Part shown: positions 34,282 through 42,964 of the stretch, piece by piece
Numbering within the stretch: position 1 is the first letter of the stretch
Layout of the letters: the number at the start of each line of letters is the position of its first letter
Assembly (NCBI GenBank): GCA_910575105.1
Contig: CAJTDK010000012.1
Location: 1 to 64,000 of the forward strand
Reading direction: 5' to 3'
Length of the DNA stretch: 64,000 bases
DNA from: Lachnospiraceae bacterium
GTDB taxonomy: Bacteria > Bacillota > Clostridia > Lachnospirales > Lachnospiraceae
The notes under the pieces: generated by a model
Seen by the model: only the letters and a program-made list of their open reading frames with translations
Databases searched by the model: none
Told to the model about the DNA's origin: nothing
Made by a program: the position numbers and the translations under genes

Positions 34282-35730
34282 TTATTTCAGGGCTGCCAGC
34301 ACTGCTTTCAGGTAATTCCATACGCGCTCCGTGGAAGCGATATCAAGTCTCTCGTTAAAGGAATGGATATCGAACATATTCGGTCCCATAGACACACAGT
34401 CGAGATCCGGCTTCTTCCCGAGGAACAGCCCGCACTCAAGACCTGCATGGATAGCGAATACCACCGGATCTTTGCCGTACATCTCCTGATACGTGCTTTC
34501 CATTATCTTGCGAAGCTCTGAATCCGGATTATACTGCCATGCCGGATACTCGCTGTCAACGGTTGCCTTTGCGCCGATGAGCTTCGCGAACTCCTCAAGC
34601 TGGATACGCATATACTGCTTTAAGCTCTCCACGGAGCTTCTCATCAGATATGCCGTCTCCACTGTATCCTCTTTCGTCTCCACCACACCGATATTCAGCG
34701 AACTCTCGGTGAGATTCTCAAGCTTGCGGCTTACGCCCTGCACACCGTAAGGATTGACGATCAGATACGCTACAACCCGCTGCGTGCTTGCCTGATCAAA
34801 TGCCTGATAGCTTCCTTCGCCGGTCACCTCTGCCGTAACGGCAAGTCCCGGCTCATCTCCCATGAACTCATTGTCAAACACAGCCTTCATCTCTGCCGCG
34901 ATGGCAACCGCCTTGTCCGCATCCGCCCCGGCTGTGATGATATTCGCCGTATTCTCCATAGCGATGACATTCTCTTTCGCGCCTCCCTGTATATCAACAA
35001 GATTAAACGCTGTCTCTTCGGAAATACGGCGGAGAAGCCGTCCCATCAGCTTGTGGGCATTCCCCCGCTGCTCGTGGATCTCCTCGCCGGAGTGGCCTCC
35101 TCTTAATCCTTTGATCATAAGCTTAACGGCCGTCCCGCTCTTCTCTTCCCTGGTCACAGGGATCTCCGTAGTCATCCGGATGCCGCCTGCACAGCCGGTC
35201 GTCAGGACACCTTCTGTAGCAGAGTCGATATTGATCAGCTTGCGGCCCTTCAGCACAGACAGGTCGATGCCGTTGGCCCCGCCCATGCCGGTCTCTTCGT
35301 CAACAGTGAATACAGCCTCGATAGGCGGATGCGGGATATCGTCGCTGTCAAGAAGCGCCATAGCCATGGCAAGGGCGATACCGTCGTCAGCGCCAAGCGT
35401 AGTATTCCTTGCTTTTATGTAACCGTCCTCCACGTAAAGGTCAAGAGGATCCTTCTTAAAATCGTGATCCGAATCCGGCGTCTTCTCGCACACCATATCC
35501 ATATGCCCCTGTATGATCACCGGCTCGCTGTTCTCGTAGCCTTCGGTTCCGGGCTTGAAGATCAGCACATTCTTCACCTCATCCTGGATATACTTAAGAT
35601 TGCGCTTCTTTGCAAATTCCACACAGTAATCGCTCATACGGTCAATATCAAAGGTACCGTGGGGAATCTGGCAAAGCTCCTCAAAAAACTGGAATACTTT
35701 CTTTGGTTCAAGATTTTCTAATACTGCCAT
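34282..35730 (-). CDS. pepD: Aminoacyl-histidine dipeptidase (PepD, M20C)
   Basis: 482 aa. Zinc-site motifs VIIQGHMDMVCEK, NTTLGADDGIALAM (metal Asp) and DEETGMGG (catalytic Glu and metal), with the lid domain GLRGGHSGEEIHEQRGNA. It hydrolyses Xaa-His and other dipeptides such as carnosine in the cytosol. Start 35730 is chosen because GAGG lies 8 bases upstream; 35736 is the alternative. Confidence 0.93.
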   Translation of the reverse strand: MAVLENLEPKKVFQFFEELCQIPHGTFDIDRMSDYCVEFAKKRNLKYIQDEVKNVLIFKPGTEGYENSEPVIIQGHMDMVCEKTPDSDHDFKKDPLDLYVEDGYIKARNTTLGADDGIALAMAMALLDSDDIPHPPIEAVFTVDEETGMGGANGIDLSVLKGRKLINIDSATEGVLTTGCAGGIRMTTEIPVTREEKSGTAVKLMIKGLRGGHSGEEIHEQRGNAHKLMGRLLRRISEETAFNLVDIQGGAKENVIAMENTANIITAGADADKAVAIAAEMKAVFDNEFMGDEPGLAVTAEVTGEGSYQAFDQASTQRVVAYLIVNPYGVQGVSRKLENLTESSLNIGVVETKEDTVETAYLMRSSVESLKQYMRIQLEEFAKLIGAKATVDSEYPAWQYNPDSELRKIMESTYQEMYGKDPVVFAIHAGLECGLFLGKKPDLDCVSMGPNMFDIHSFNERLDIASTERVWNYLKAVLAALK

Positions 35731-35830
35731 TATCATTACCTCTCCTTTTCGACATTTAATGTATTCATTATAGTACAGTTTTTACAAAAAACAAACAGAT
35801 TTCGCAAAAATTTTTAAATAATCCGGCAAG

Positions 35831-36700
35831 CTATCCATTTTTCCTGCTCTGAAAGAATTCCACAAGAAATTCATAGAACTCCGTCACGTTGCGGCTGTCG
35901 ATCTTGTTCATATTATAGGTGATGATAATGTCCCTCTGGCACACCGGCTCCTCGATCTCCAGAAGCTTTACGTGCTCGTTCTCAATACTGCCCCACGTAA
36001 ATTCCGGCCAGAAACCGATCCCCATATTGGCCGCGATCATATTCTTGACCGCCGCCGGGTTATCGCTCTCAAAGATGACCCTGGGCGTGAATCCTGCATG
36101 CTGGCAGAAGCGGTCGCAGATATAGCGGAACTCCCTAGAACCCAGAAGACTTACAAAGCCTTCTTCGGCCACTTCCTCAAGGCAGACCGAAGTCCTTGCA
36201 CCGTATTTCCCATCCTTTGGCACAGCCAGATAGATCTTCTCTGCGCAGGCGAAGCTGTTCTTCTCGCTAAGGCCCTGGTAAAAAAGCTTGGTGGTCACGG
36301 CGATATCATAAAGGTCGCTCTCCGAATTCTGCTGAAGCTGGAACAGGATTCCCTCATGGGTCCGTTTATATTCGATGATCGCCTCCATCACAAGACCCGA
36401 TGCCGCCAGCACGTTCATGTGGATCGTCTCACCCTCAAGCTTCACCATCATATTGAGCTGTTCCGGGATCTGATCTAGCTGCTCCATCAGGGGAACAAGC
36501 TTTTTCTGGAGATATTTCCCGTACTCGGTCAGCGTAATATTGCGCCCCTTTGCCGCGAACAAAGGCACGCCCAGATCCTCCTCCAGCCGGCGGATCGCCT
36601 GGGTCAGCGCCGGCTGCGTGATGTGAAGGTTCTTCGCGCTGTTGGTCATATGCTTCGTATCCGCCACCTCAAGAAAATAACGGATCTGTGTCAGTTCCAT
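35831..36700 (-). CDS. LysR-family transcriptional regulator
   Basis: 289 aa from the ATG at 36700, giving the canonical LysR N-terminus MELTQIRYFLEVADTKHM. The HTH ITQPALTQAIRRLEEDLG is followed by an effector domain (residues about 90-289). It is divergent from the SemiSWEET-SGNH gene, with a palindrome and promoter between them, so it probably controls that gene and itself. The effector is unknown. Confidence 0.93.
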   Translation of the reverse strand: MELTQIRYFLEVADTKHMTNSAKNLHITQPALTQAIRRLEEDLGVPLFAAKGRNITLTEYGKYLQKKLVPLMEQLDQIPEQLNMMVKLEGETIHMNVLAASGLVMEAIIEYKRTHEGILFQLQQNSESDLYDIAVTTKLFYQGLSEKNSFACAEKIYLAVPKDGKYGARTSVCLEEVAEEGFVSLLGSREFRYICDRFCQHAGFTPRVIFESDNPAAVKNMIAANMGIGFWPEFTWGSIENEHVKLLEIEEPVCQRDIIITYNMNKIDSRNVTEFYEFLVEFFQSRKNG

Positions 36701-36820
36701 ATCTTTCTTTCCCCCACCCGTCATAAAATCTGCAAAGCTCATTTTCGGCAGGCAGAAAGGAACGCACATCCTTTTTTCCACAGTGTACATCCTCCGTACC
36801 TGTCTGCACGATGCCTTTTA

Positions 36821-36842
36821 TTCATAATGTTAATATTATGAA
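36821..36842. promoter_or_regulatory. Palindromic LysR-type binding site
   Basis: TTCATAAT-6 bases-ATTATGAA, a perfect 8-bp inverted repeat in the divergent intergenic region between the LysR gene and its neighbour. Size and place suit a LysR recognition site. Confidence 0.65.
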
Positions 36843-36843
36843 T

Positions 36844-36871
36844 TTGATAATTATTATATATTAGACATAAT
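36844..36871 (+). promoter_or_regulatory. Promoter for the SemiSWEET-SGNH gene
   Basis: TTGATA (36844-36849), 16-base spacer, CATAAT (36866-36871), directly beside the palindrome. The leader downstream holds a short GCCGGCACAG/CTGTACCGGC hairpin near 36915-36947. Confidence 0.5.
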
Positions 36872-36969
36872 CATAAGTCAATGCTACACTTAACCCGAAG
36901 CAAAAACAATACCCGCCGGCACAGCATATACTAAACTGTACCGGCAAAAGAAAGAGAGGAATCTTAACT

Positions 36970-37992
36970 ATGGCTGAACTTCTTGAATCTACCATGCTGA
37001 TCTGCTTTGGTCTGTCCTGGCCCATGAATCTTGCCAAGAACATCAAGGCAAAATCAGCAAAAACAATGAGTCTCCAGTTTATCCTGCTGATCATCGCCGG
37101 ATACATCGCCGGGATCTGCGCAAAATTTTACGATCACAAATTCAACTACGTGCTTGTAGTTTATCTGCTGAATCTGGCCGTCGTATCCGCCAATCTGGCC
37201 GTCTACTTTATCAACCGCCATTACGACAGGCAGGCACAGACAGCAAATGCAGCGCTTTGCCATGAGCTTTCAGGCAATACAGACCAGAATCCCAATACTG
37301 CCCGGGCTTTGCAGCCGGCAGAGACAAAAGCACCCATTAACCCATTCGGCAGCAGCCAAGGAGAAGATGAAATGGAAAAATATCGTGAATTAAACAGTAT
37401 TACAGAAGCAGGCGGCGTTGTGCTCTTCGGCTCCAACACCTTTGCGTCGCTCCCCGTCGGAGAGCTGACACAGGCTTTCCGCATTACAGAACCGATCTAT
37501 AACCGCAGCGTAAAGGACATCCGATTAAGCCAGATTGAAAGCTACCTGAAGGTATGTCTATACGACTTAAATCCCCGCAAGATCTTCGTGAATATGGGGG
37601 ATGTGGATATTCTGGACGAGAAGGTCAACACCGACGACTTTATCTCCAAATACGAATGGCTGCTCTACATGATCCATACAAAGACACAGGCCGCCATCTA
37701 TATCGTCTCTATCGTATCCGAAAGCCCAACCGCACAGCGGATCAACGAGAAGCTGAAAACACTTGCCAGTCAGACCGGCTGCAAATACGTGGACGCCGTC
37801 AGCGCCCTGGAGTCAAAGCGCCCGACCTTAAGGCTGTTCGAGCTTTTAAAGGTACATATGAGAAATCATCCGATCAACTTCGCGGACGCCATGGAAGCAG
37901 GAGCCCTCAGCAACCACAAGAAAGCCAACGTGCCAAGCGACAGACTGCCGTCGCCCAAGCCGGATATGGACGCCGTATACGCGAAGCATTAA
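36970..37992 (+). CDS. SemiSWEET/PQ-loop membrane domain fused to SGNH-like hydrolase domain
   Basis: 340 aa. Residues 1-85 are a three-helix SemiSWEET-type unit (CFGLSWPMNLAKNIKAKSAK, a PQ-loop variant with PM for PQ). A polar linker (about 88-134) leads to a soluble alpha/beta domain (about 135-320) that resembles SGNH/GDSL hydrolases: VVLFGSNTF at the first block and FVNMGDVDI at the GxND block, but the usual GDS and C-terminal DxxH are not conserved, so activity is doubtful. An internal AAGGAG eight bases before ATG 37372 could also yield a separate 206-aa SGNH protein. One of very few plus-strand genes; divergent from LysR. Confidence 0.75.
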   Translation: MAELLESTMLICFGLSWPMNLAKNIKAKSAKTMSLQFILLIIAGYIAGICAKFYDHKFNYVLVVYLLNLAVVSANLAVYFINRHYDRQAQTANAALCHELSGNTDQNPNTARALQPAETKAPINPFGSSQGEDEMEKYRELNSITEAGGVVLFGSNTFASLPVGELTQAFRITEPIYNRSVKDIRLSQIESYLKVCLYDLNPRKIFVNMGDVDILDEKVNTDDFISKYEWLLYMIHTKTQAAIYIVSIVSESPTAQRINEKLKTLASQTGCKYVDAVSALESKRPTLRLFELLKVHMRNHPINFADAMEAGALSNHKKANVPSDRLPSPKPDMDAVYAKH

Positions 37993-38124
37993 CAGCCGGA
38001 TACCAGCGCCCACAAGGATTGATACCGCCGGCAAGATCATATAATACACCCGCAGCTCCCTGTGAAGGATGCCTTTAAGATAATTTTTCAGCGATGCCGT
38101 GCCGCTCCTTAAAGGCATTCAGCA
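37993..38124 (-). pseudogene. Remnant of an FtsX/BceB-like permease C-terminus
   Basis: The minus strand encodes LKGILHRELRVYYMILPAVS and a hydrophobic continuation, close to GLIRKELLCYYYLLPVT of the permease at 38903. It follows the ATPase stop directly, has no start of its own, and runs into the convergent gene at 37992. This suggests a second permease once followed the ATPase and has been lost. The match is short, so I hold it loosely. Confidence 0.35.
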
Positions 38125-38129
38125 CAGGA

Positions 38130-38909
38130 TTACAGATCCTTCATCTTCTCAATAATCTTTCCATAGAACTCATCTTCGCTCCCCGTGCGTTTAAGATCCT
38201 CCAGTATCACGCCGTCCTTCAAAAAGATGATCCTCTTGCAGCGACTTGCCACTTGCGGGTCATGAGTGACCATGATGATCGTCTTTTTCATCTTCTCATT
38301 GATCCGCTCCAGCGCGTCTATAACAGTCTTTCCGGATTTTGAGTCCAGATTCCCGGTAGGCTCGTCCGCCAGGATCAGATCCGGATCGTTGATCAACGCT
38401 CTGCTGATCGCCACTCTCTGCTTCTCCCCGCCGGAAAGCTCGTAAGGATATTTTTTCATCAGATGGGACAGGCCAAACTGCCCGGCGTACGCCTTCCCCT
38501 TCTCCATGCAGCTGCAGGCGTCCTTTTTATCCAGCACCATGGGCAGCATGATATTCTCGCTGACAGACAGGCTGTCCATGAGATAAAAATCCTGGAACAC
38601 GAAACCGATCTTTCGCCGGCGGATGTCTGCCAACTCGTCATTCCACAATTTCCTCGTATCCCTTCCACAGAAATAAAGCGTCCCTTTCGTAGGCTTGTCG
38701 ATCAGCCCGAGTGTCTTAAGAAGCGTCGTCTTTCCGCAGCCGGATTTGCCCATAATCCCGACAAATTCCTGCTCCTTTACTGCAAAATCAAGCCCCTTAA
38801 GTACCTTGATACTTTCCGTCTCCCCGTCTCTCTGACTCAATTTCGCATATTCCCGGTAAAGCTCCTCCACCTTGATGACCGGCTTTCTTTCTTTCATCTT
38901 ACTCACCAT
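38130..38909 (-). CDS. ABC transporter ATP-binding protein (BceA-like)
   Basis: 259 aa from the ATG at 38909 (GAGGAG upstream), overlapping the permease end by 7 bases. Walker [12 protein letters not shown], signature ELSGGEKQR, Walker [13 protein letters not shown]: the MacB/BceA/LolD class, which works with FtsX-type permeases. Such pairs sense or remove cell-envelope-active peptides such as bacitracin and lantibiotics. Confidence 0.9.
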   Translation of the reverse strand: MVSKMKERKPVIKVEELYREYAKLSQRDGETESIKVLKGLDFAVKEQEFVGIMGKSGCGKTTLLKTLGLIDKPTKGTLYFCGRDTRKLWNDELADIRRRKIGFVFQDFYLMDSLSVSENIMLPMVLDKKDACSCMEKGKAYAGQFGLSHLMKKYPYELSGGEKQRVAISRALINDPDLILADEPTGNLDSKSGKTVIDALERINEKMKKTIIMVTHDPQVASRCKRIIFLKDGVILEDLKRTGSEDEFYGKIIEKMKDL

Positions 38910-41602
38910 TCTTTTCTCCTCTCTGCCTTCTGCACATACATTTCTGTCATCACGAAAGCCGCCGCTCCCGTAACCGCGAGGCTCACCGCCCATACCAGAG
39001 CCATCAGCCTAAGATAAGCAAGTATATCTTCTCCTGTATACTGCCTTGCATAGAATACCGCCGCCGTATAGACTGCCGCAGAGCCAGCCGCAACCGTCAC
39101 GGGCAACAGATAATAATAACACAGCAGCTCCTTCCGGATAAGCCCTCCTCTCTCCTTTTGGCGCATTCCCATGCAGTTAAGAAATACTGCACGCTTAATC
39201 ACCATATCTGCTTCTGTCGCCATCTTTACACTCAGCAGTACGAGGTAGACAAACAGCGACACAATCAGCAGCGACAGATTCATGGTGATCTTCATCACCC
39301 GCTCGGTTCTTAATCTCCGGATTGCCTCCTGCTTTGTATAATAACAGGGTACTGTAAGATCATACTTTTCATCTTCCCTATGCCTCTCTTTAAATTCTGC
39401 CAGTTCGCTTTCCAGGCCCGATATATCCTTCTCCTCTGTATGGATTAGGACCAGCCTTGACGGACCCTGGCGGATATCGACGCCCGGTATCTTCTCCGTG
39501 TCCTCTGAAAGCTGCCTTCCCGAAGTCATATCCGTCGTCTTCCACAGTTCCTTCGCCTGTTCAAAATATTCATCCGAAAAAACCACCAGATTGTCCTTAA
39601 GTCCCTGCCGGAAGGCCCCCGTAAGACTGCCGATCTCTTCCCCTGCAATATCCTTAAAATAGTAGCCATTCTCTTCGATGTTCCCGCCCACTGCACTGGC
39701 ATTGATGCAGGGCGTCCCTGCGTGGAGCAGCGGATGAGCCCGCGACATGAAAAAATCAATAGGCTGAGCTTTCACCGACTTATCCTGCTGGTGGACGATA
39801 TATATCCTCTTCCCTTCTGCGTCAAGATGAAGGTCTGTTCTTTGGTAATCCGCATCAAGCTGCGCCTTCAGCTCATGATAGGTGCTCTCCGAGATCCCGA
39901 TATGCTGGCCCTGGGGCGGTTTCACATCCAGAGCACCCTCCGGCTTCTCCGTAGAATCATAGTTGGAGACCCGGATCATCGGATACTCCCTGCGCGTAAT
40001 CTTCTCCTTCTTTTCCATCCTCTGGAAGATGTCCTCATCCTCATCATTGGCCATACATACGATATCGTAGGGATACAGCATGTCCCCATCCTCCGCGATC
40101 ATGACAGAGATCATCTGGGAAGAAAAATAGAATAAAGCGCAGAACTGGATCACCGCCATGGCAAAGATATACCGGGTATTTGTCTTCGACTTATGGAAAA
40201 GCTGGTTATGCACCATCAGCCTGCCAAGATAGCCTGCATTTTTCCTCTCTCCCTCAAGCCACCGTGCAATCCCGCAGCGCAGCGTGATATAGATACCAGC
40301 AAAGAACAGGAGCAGAAGATAGGCGCTTTCAAAGTTCTTAAGCCTGCGGTATCTTAAGATGCTTATGAGGCAGAAGGATAGCCCAAGGACAAGAAATCCC
40401 GTCTGCCGTCGCTTCGGCATCTCCTCCCGGACTGCATTCAAGTCCGTCCCCCTCCCCATATTAAAGTCATAAAATATATCCCTCGCCGCCATAAACGCGG
40501 TCAGGTAGATCAAAAGAAGCCCCGCCGCCGCAGAAAAATACGTGCCCGCTCCCAAAACAGACAGCCCTGTATGCTCTCCCATAAGCATCTCAGACTTTGC
40601 CGAAAACAGACACAAAATTCCTGTTCCCAGTATGCCGCCCACAACAAAAGTGAGGAGAATAAGGGCGAAAAACTCCACTACAACAAAATACTGCAAAGTC
40701 ATCTTCCTCATGCCCAGCGTAAAGAAGATCCCGTAGTTTTTCGCCCGGCAGCGCAGGTAATAAAAAGTCAGGATAACGATGATGATCACCGAGATGATCC
40801 CCAGCGGAATGACCGTGTTTATCAGCACCCCATTCAATCCGCCCAGGATCTGGTCCATCCCCTCATACCTGCTCTTGGCGCCTAAGATACGGTTAAGCCC
40901 GAAACCAGTAACGATAAAAGTGAACACCAGGATACTGCAAAGGAGCAGCAGAATATAATCTTTCCAGTTACCCTTAAAATTTTTCCAGACAAACCGGTAG
41001 AACAGCTCACTGTACCTTCCGTAAAATCTAAGCCGCTCCTGCTTTTCTTTCTTTTCCCGCAGATCCTTCTTCCGTGACTCCTCCGAAAGCCTCTTCGTCT
41101 CCTTCCATATTCCCATGATCTTGACTGTCATCAGCTCCAGGCCGCTGAGCAAAGTCATCATTCCCGGGAACACTCCTCCAAGCGTCCGGTCGGTAGTAAT
41201 GTCCCAGATGGCATACCCGGACATAGTCATATGCAGATAGTAGGCGGCGAAAGATGTGCCGAAAGCAGCTATATTAAGCTTACGCCCTTTTCCTGACAGC
41301 ACTGCTGCCAGGTAGAAAATACTGCACAGAAAAAATGCGCCGAAGAATACAAGCTCGATCAGGATCCCCGCCTTCACCGCCGCCAGGTTCTCCATATCCG
41401 CATACGTCTTTACTCCGGCGATCAGCTCTTCAAGACCGTTATCTTTCATAACAAGCGCCAACTGGAACAAATTGTACTGGTCATCCCCGATGACGATCCA
41501 CGGGAAAAAGGACAGCAGGATATCCGCCCCGTAAAGCCCAAAGGATACTGCCGCCTGCAATCTCTGCATATGTTTTCCTTCTCCGTCCGTCTTTCTTTTC
41601 AT
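38903..41602 (-). CDS. FtsX-like ABC permease (BceB-like) with extra N-terminal membrane domain
   Basis: 899 aa, larger than a typical BceB of about 650. The N-terminal ~180 residues add about four membrane segments and a short polar loop not normal for BceB. Then come an FtsX membrane block (YILLLLCSILVFTFIVTGF, IITVILTFYYLRCR), a large extracellular domain between later helices (about 530-770) and C-terminal helices ending in a charged tail. It should act with the ATPase at 38130 in envelope-peptide resistance or sensing. GTG one codon earlier is also possible. Confidence 0.85.
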   Translation of the reverse strand: MKRKTDGEGKHMQRLQAAVSFGLYGADILLSFFPWIVIGDDQYNLFQLALVMKDNGLEELIAGVKTYADMENLAAVKAGILIELVFFGAFFLCSIFYLAAVLSGKGRKLNIAAFGTSFAAYYLHMTMSGYAIWDITTDRTLGGVFPGMMTLLSGLELMTVKIMGIWKETKRLSEESRKKDLREKKEKQERLRFYGRYSELFYRFVWKNFKGNWKDYILLLLCSILVFTFIVTGFGLNRILGAKSRYEGMDQILGGLNGVLINTVIPLGIISVIIIVILTFYYLRCRAKNYGIFFTLGMRKMTLQYFVVVEFFALILLTFVVGGILGTGILCLFSAKSEMLMGEHTGLSVLGAGTYFSAAAGLLLIYLTAFMAARDIFYDFNMGRGTDLNAVREEMPKRRQTGFLVLGLSFCLISILRYRRLKNFESAYLLLLFFAGIYITLRCGIARWLEGERKNAGYLGRLMVHNQLFHKSKTNTRYIFAMAVIQFCALFYFSSQMISVMIAEDGDMLYPYDIVCMANDEDEDIFQRMEKKEKITRREYPMIRVSNYDSTEKPEGALDVKPPQGQHIGISESTYHELKAQLDADYQRTDLHLDAEGKRIYIVHQQDKSVKAQPIDFFMSRAHPLLHAGTPCINASAVGGNIEENGYYFKDIAGEEIGSLTGAFRQGLKDNLVVFSDEYFEQAKELWKTTDMTSGRQLSEDTEKIPGVDIRQGPSRLVLIHTEEKDISGLESELAEFKERHREDEKYDLTVPCYYTKQEAIRRLRTERVMKITMNLSLLIVSLFVYLVLLSVKMATEADMVIKRAVFLNCMGMRQKERGGLIRKELLCYYYLLPVTVAAGSAAVYTAAVFYARQYTGEDILAYLRLMALVWAVSLAVTGAAAFVMTEMYVQKAERRKEW

Positions 41603-41654
41603 CACTTTCTCCTTTCACCACCGCTCGTTGTCCTCCACGCTCCCAAGCCGTCTC

Positions 41655-42245
41655 TTACCTGCGCAGCATCAGCATCAGGCCGATTACAGCCATGGTCACA
41701 AACATGATGAATTTGTAAACTATAGACTGCAGCGCAGCGCAGGTCAGGATAGCACTCTGCCGCTTTTTCTTCGCATTCAGCAGATAGATGGCCTCTCCGG
41801 CCAGGAAATACAGGGTTATTCCCATATTAAGCGGATTCCCCATATTGGTATATATATCAATCCACATACTCTCCTCCCGCCCCAGCTTGGCAATCTGCTC
41901 ATAGGTGTACAGATAGAGCTGATCTGCATCGTACTTGAGCATTGCGAATATCCCGAATATAAATACGATGATGTTCAAAGGGATATCCATCCAGATGATA
42001 TTTTCCAGATAATCCTCCCGCACCTCGGTCTTTATGACCTCCTTCCCAGTCTTTAGAAGCTCTTCTTCCAAAAGATTATGGTGCCTTTCCTCCATACCGA
42101 TCACAAGCTCCTGCGCCATCTCGCCCAGAAGCTTACGGCAGGATTCGCACGTTTCAACATGCTCCTCTACAAGCTCCCTGCTCCCGCCGCTGCAGCAGTC
42201 GTCCAGATATAAAGGCATCAGATCCCTGATGATCTCACATTTCAT
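41655..42245 (-). CDS. Anti-sigma factor, zinc-finger (zf-HC2) type with membrane segments
   Basis: 196 aa. The N-terminus has the ZAS zinc-binding pattern HVETCESC, preceded by DLMPLYLDDCCSGG, then a linker and about three membrane segments. It would hold the ECF sigma factor encoded immediately upstream and release it on an envelope signal. It overlaps the sigma gene by 11 bases. Confidence 0.85.
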   Translation of the reverse strand: MKCEIIRDLMPLYLDDCCSGGSRELVEEHVETCESCRKLLGEMAQELVIGMEERHHNLLEEELLKTGKEVIKTEVREDYLENIIWMDIPLNIIVFIFGIFAMLKYDADQLYLYTYEQIAKLGREESMWIDIYTNMGNPLNMGITLYFLAGEAIYLLNAKKKRQSAILTCAALQSIVYKFIMFVTMAVIGLMLMLRR

Positions 42246-42741
42246 TGTCCCCGCTCCTTTCCAGCCGCTTGATGATCATGCATTTCGCACGGTAATACGT
42301 CACTCTCGCCCACGACTCCGATTTTCCAAAGAGACGGCTGATATCCCTGTAGGAAAGCTCCGCCATGACACGTAAGGTAAAGACCTCTTTATAAGGTTCC
42401 GGAAGTGCCTGCAGAATCTCCTGGATCTGAAGCTGCTCTGCACGGGCGATAAACTTATCCTCCGGGCTCTCCTCCCACGGCTCGTCCTTTACCGCCTCCA
42501 CTCCTACAAGGGGCTTTCGCTTCCTTAAATACGCAAAATACTCATGCTTCGCGATCTGACACAGCCAGACGGACATCTTGCATGTCCCGCGGAATTTTCC
42601 CAGATTTTCAAAAGCGATGGAAAACGTGGACTGGGTCAGCTCCTCGGCAATGTCTTCACTGCCGCTTAATTTCAGCAAAAAATTATAGACATCCCGCAGG
42701 TATTCTACATAGACCTTCTCAAAATCCTGCACCCATTCCAC
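42235..42741 (-). CDS. ECF RNA polymerase sigma factor
   Basis: 168 aa with region 2 (VYNFLLKLSGSEDIAEELTQ, then FENLGKFRG and WLCQIAKHEY) and region 4 (LPEPYKEVFTLRVMAELSYR). GGGGAGGTGG precedes the ATG. The operon sigma, anti-sigma, permease, ATPase suggests the sigma factor senses envelope stress and drives its own transporter. A TGTAAC upstream on the minus strand at about 42775-42785 could be its own -35. Confidence 0.92.
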   Translation of the reverse strand: MEWVQDFEKVYVEYLRDVYNFLLKLSGSEDIAEELTQSTFSIAFENLGKFRGTCKMSVWLCQIAKHEYFAYLRKRKPLVGVEAVKDEPWEESPEDKFIARAEQLQIQEILQALPEPYKEVFTLRVMAELSYRDISRLFGKSESWARVTYYRAKCMIIKRLERSGDNEM

Positions 42742-42801
42742 CTCCCCTACTTATATGAGTAAGAATCTTTAGATTTGTTACAAAAAAATACAAAACAGGA
42801 T

Positions 42802-42840
42802 AAAAAAACTACCAATCAAATCCTTGATCCGTAGTTTTTT
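42802..42840 (-). terminator. Rho-independent terminator of alaS
   Basis: AAAAAACTAC pairs with GTAGTTTTTT, extended by an inner ATCAA/TTGAT stem, with runs of A and T on both sides so it works in either direction. It lies about 125 bases beyond the alaS stop and just ahead of the sigma operon. The rest of 42742-42964 holds no gene. Confidence 0.85.
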
Positions 42841-42964
42841 CACTATACAGGTTCAGCATACTCCCTGCCGTCTGTATATCTCCATATATTTTTCGATACT
42901 TCTTTCGATATATCTTTCTGCATATATGCAATATCATGCCAAGGTATATATCCAGTATATCCTT

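Noticed and set aside
37846-38118. A 90-codon minus-strand reading frame as a real gene
   Set aside because: Most of it lies under the well-supported plus-strand fusion gene; only the part beyond 37992 resembles a permease, so I list that part as a relic.
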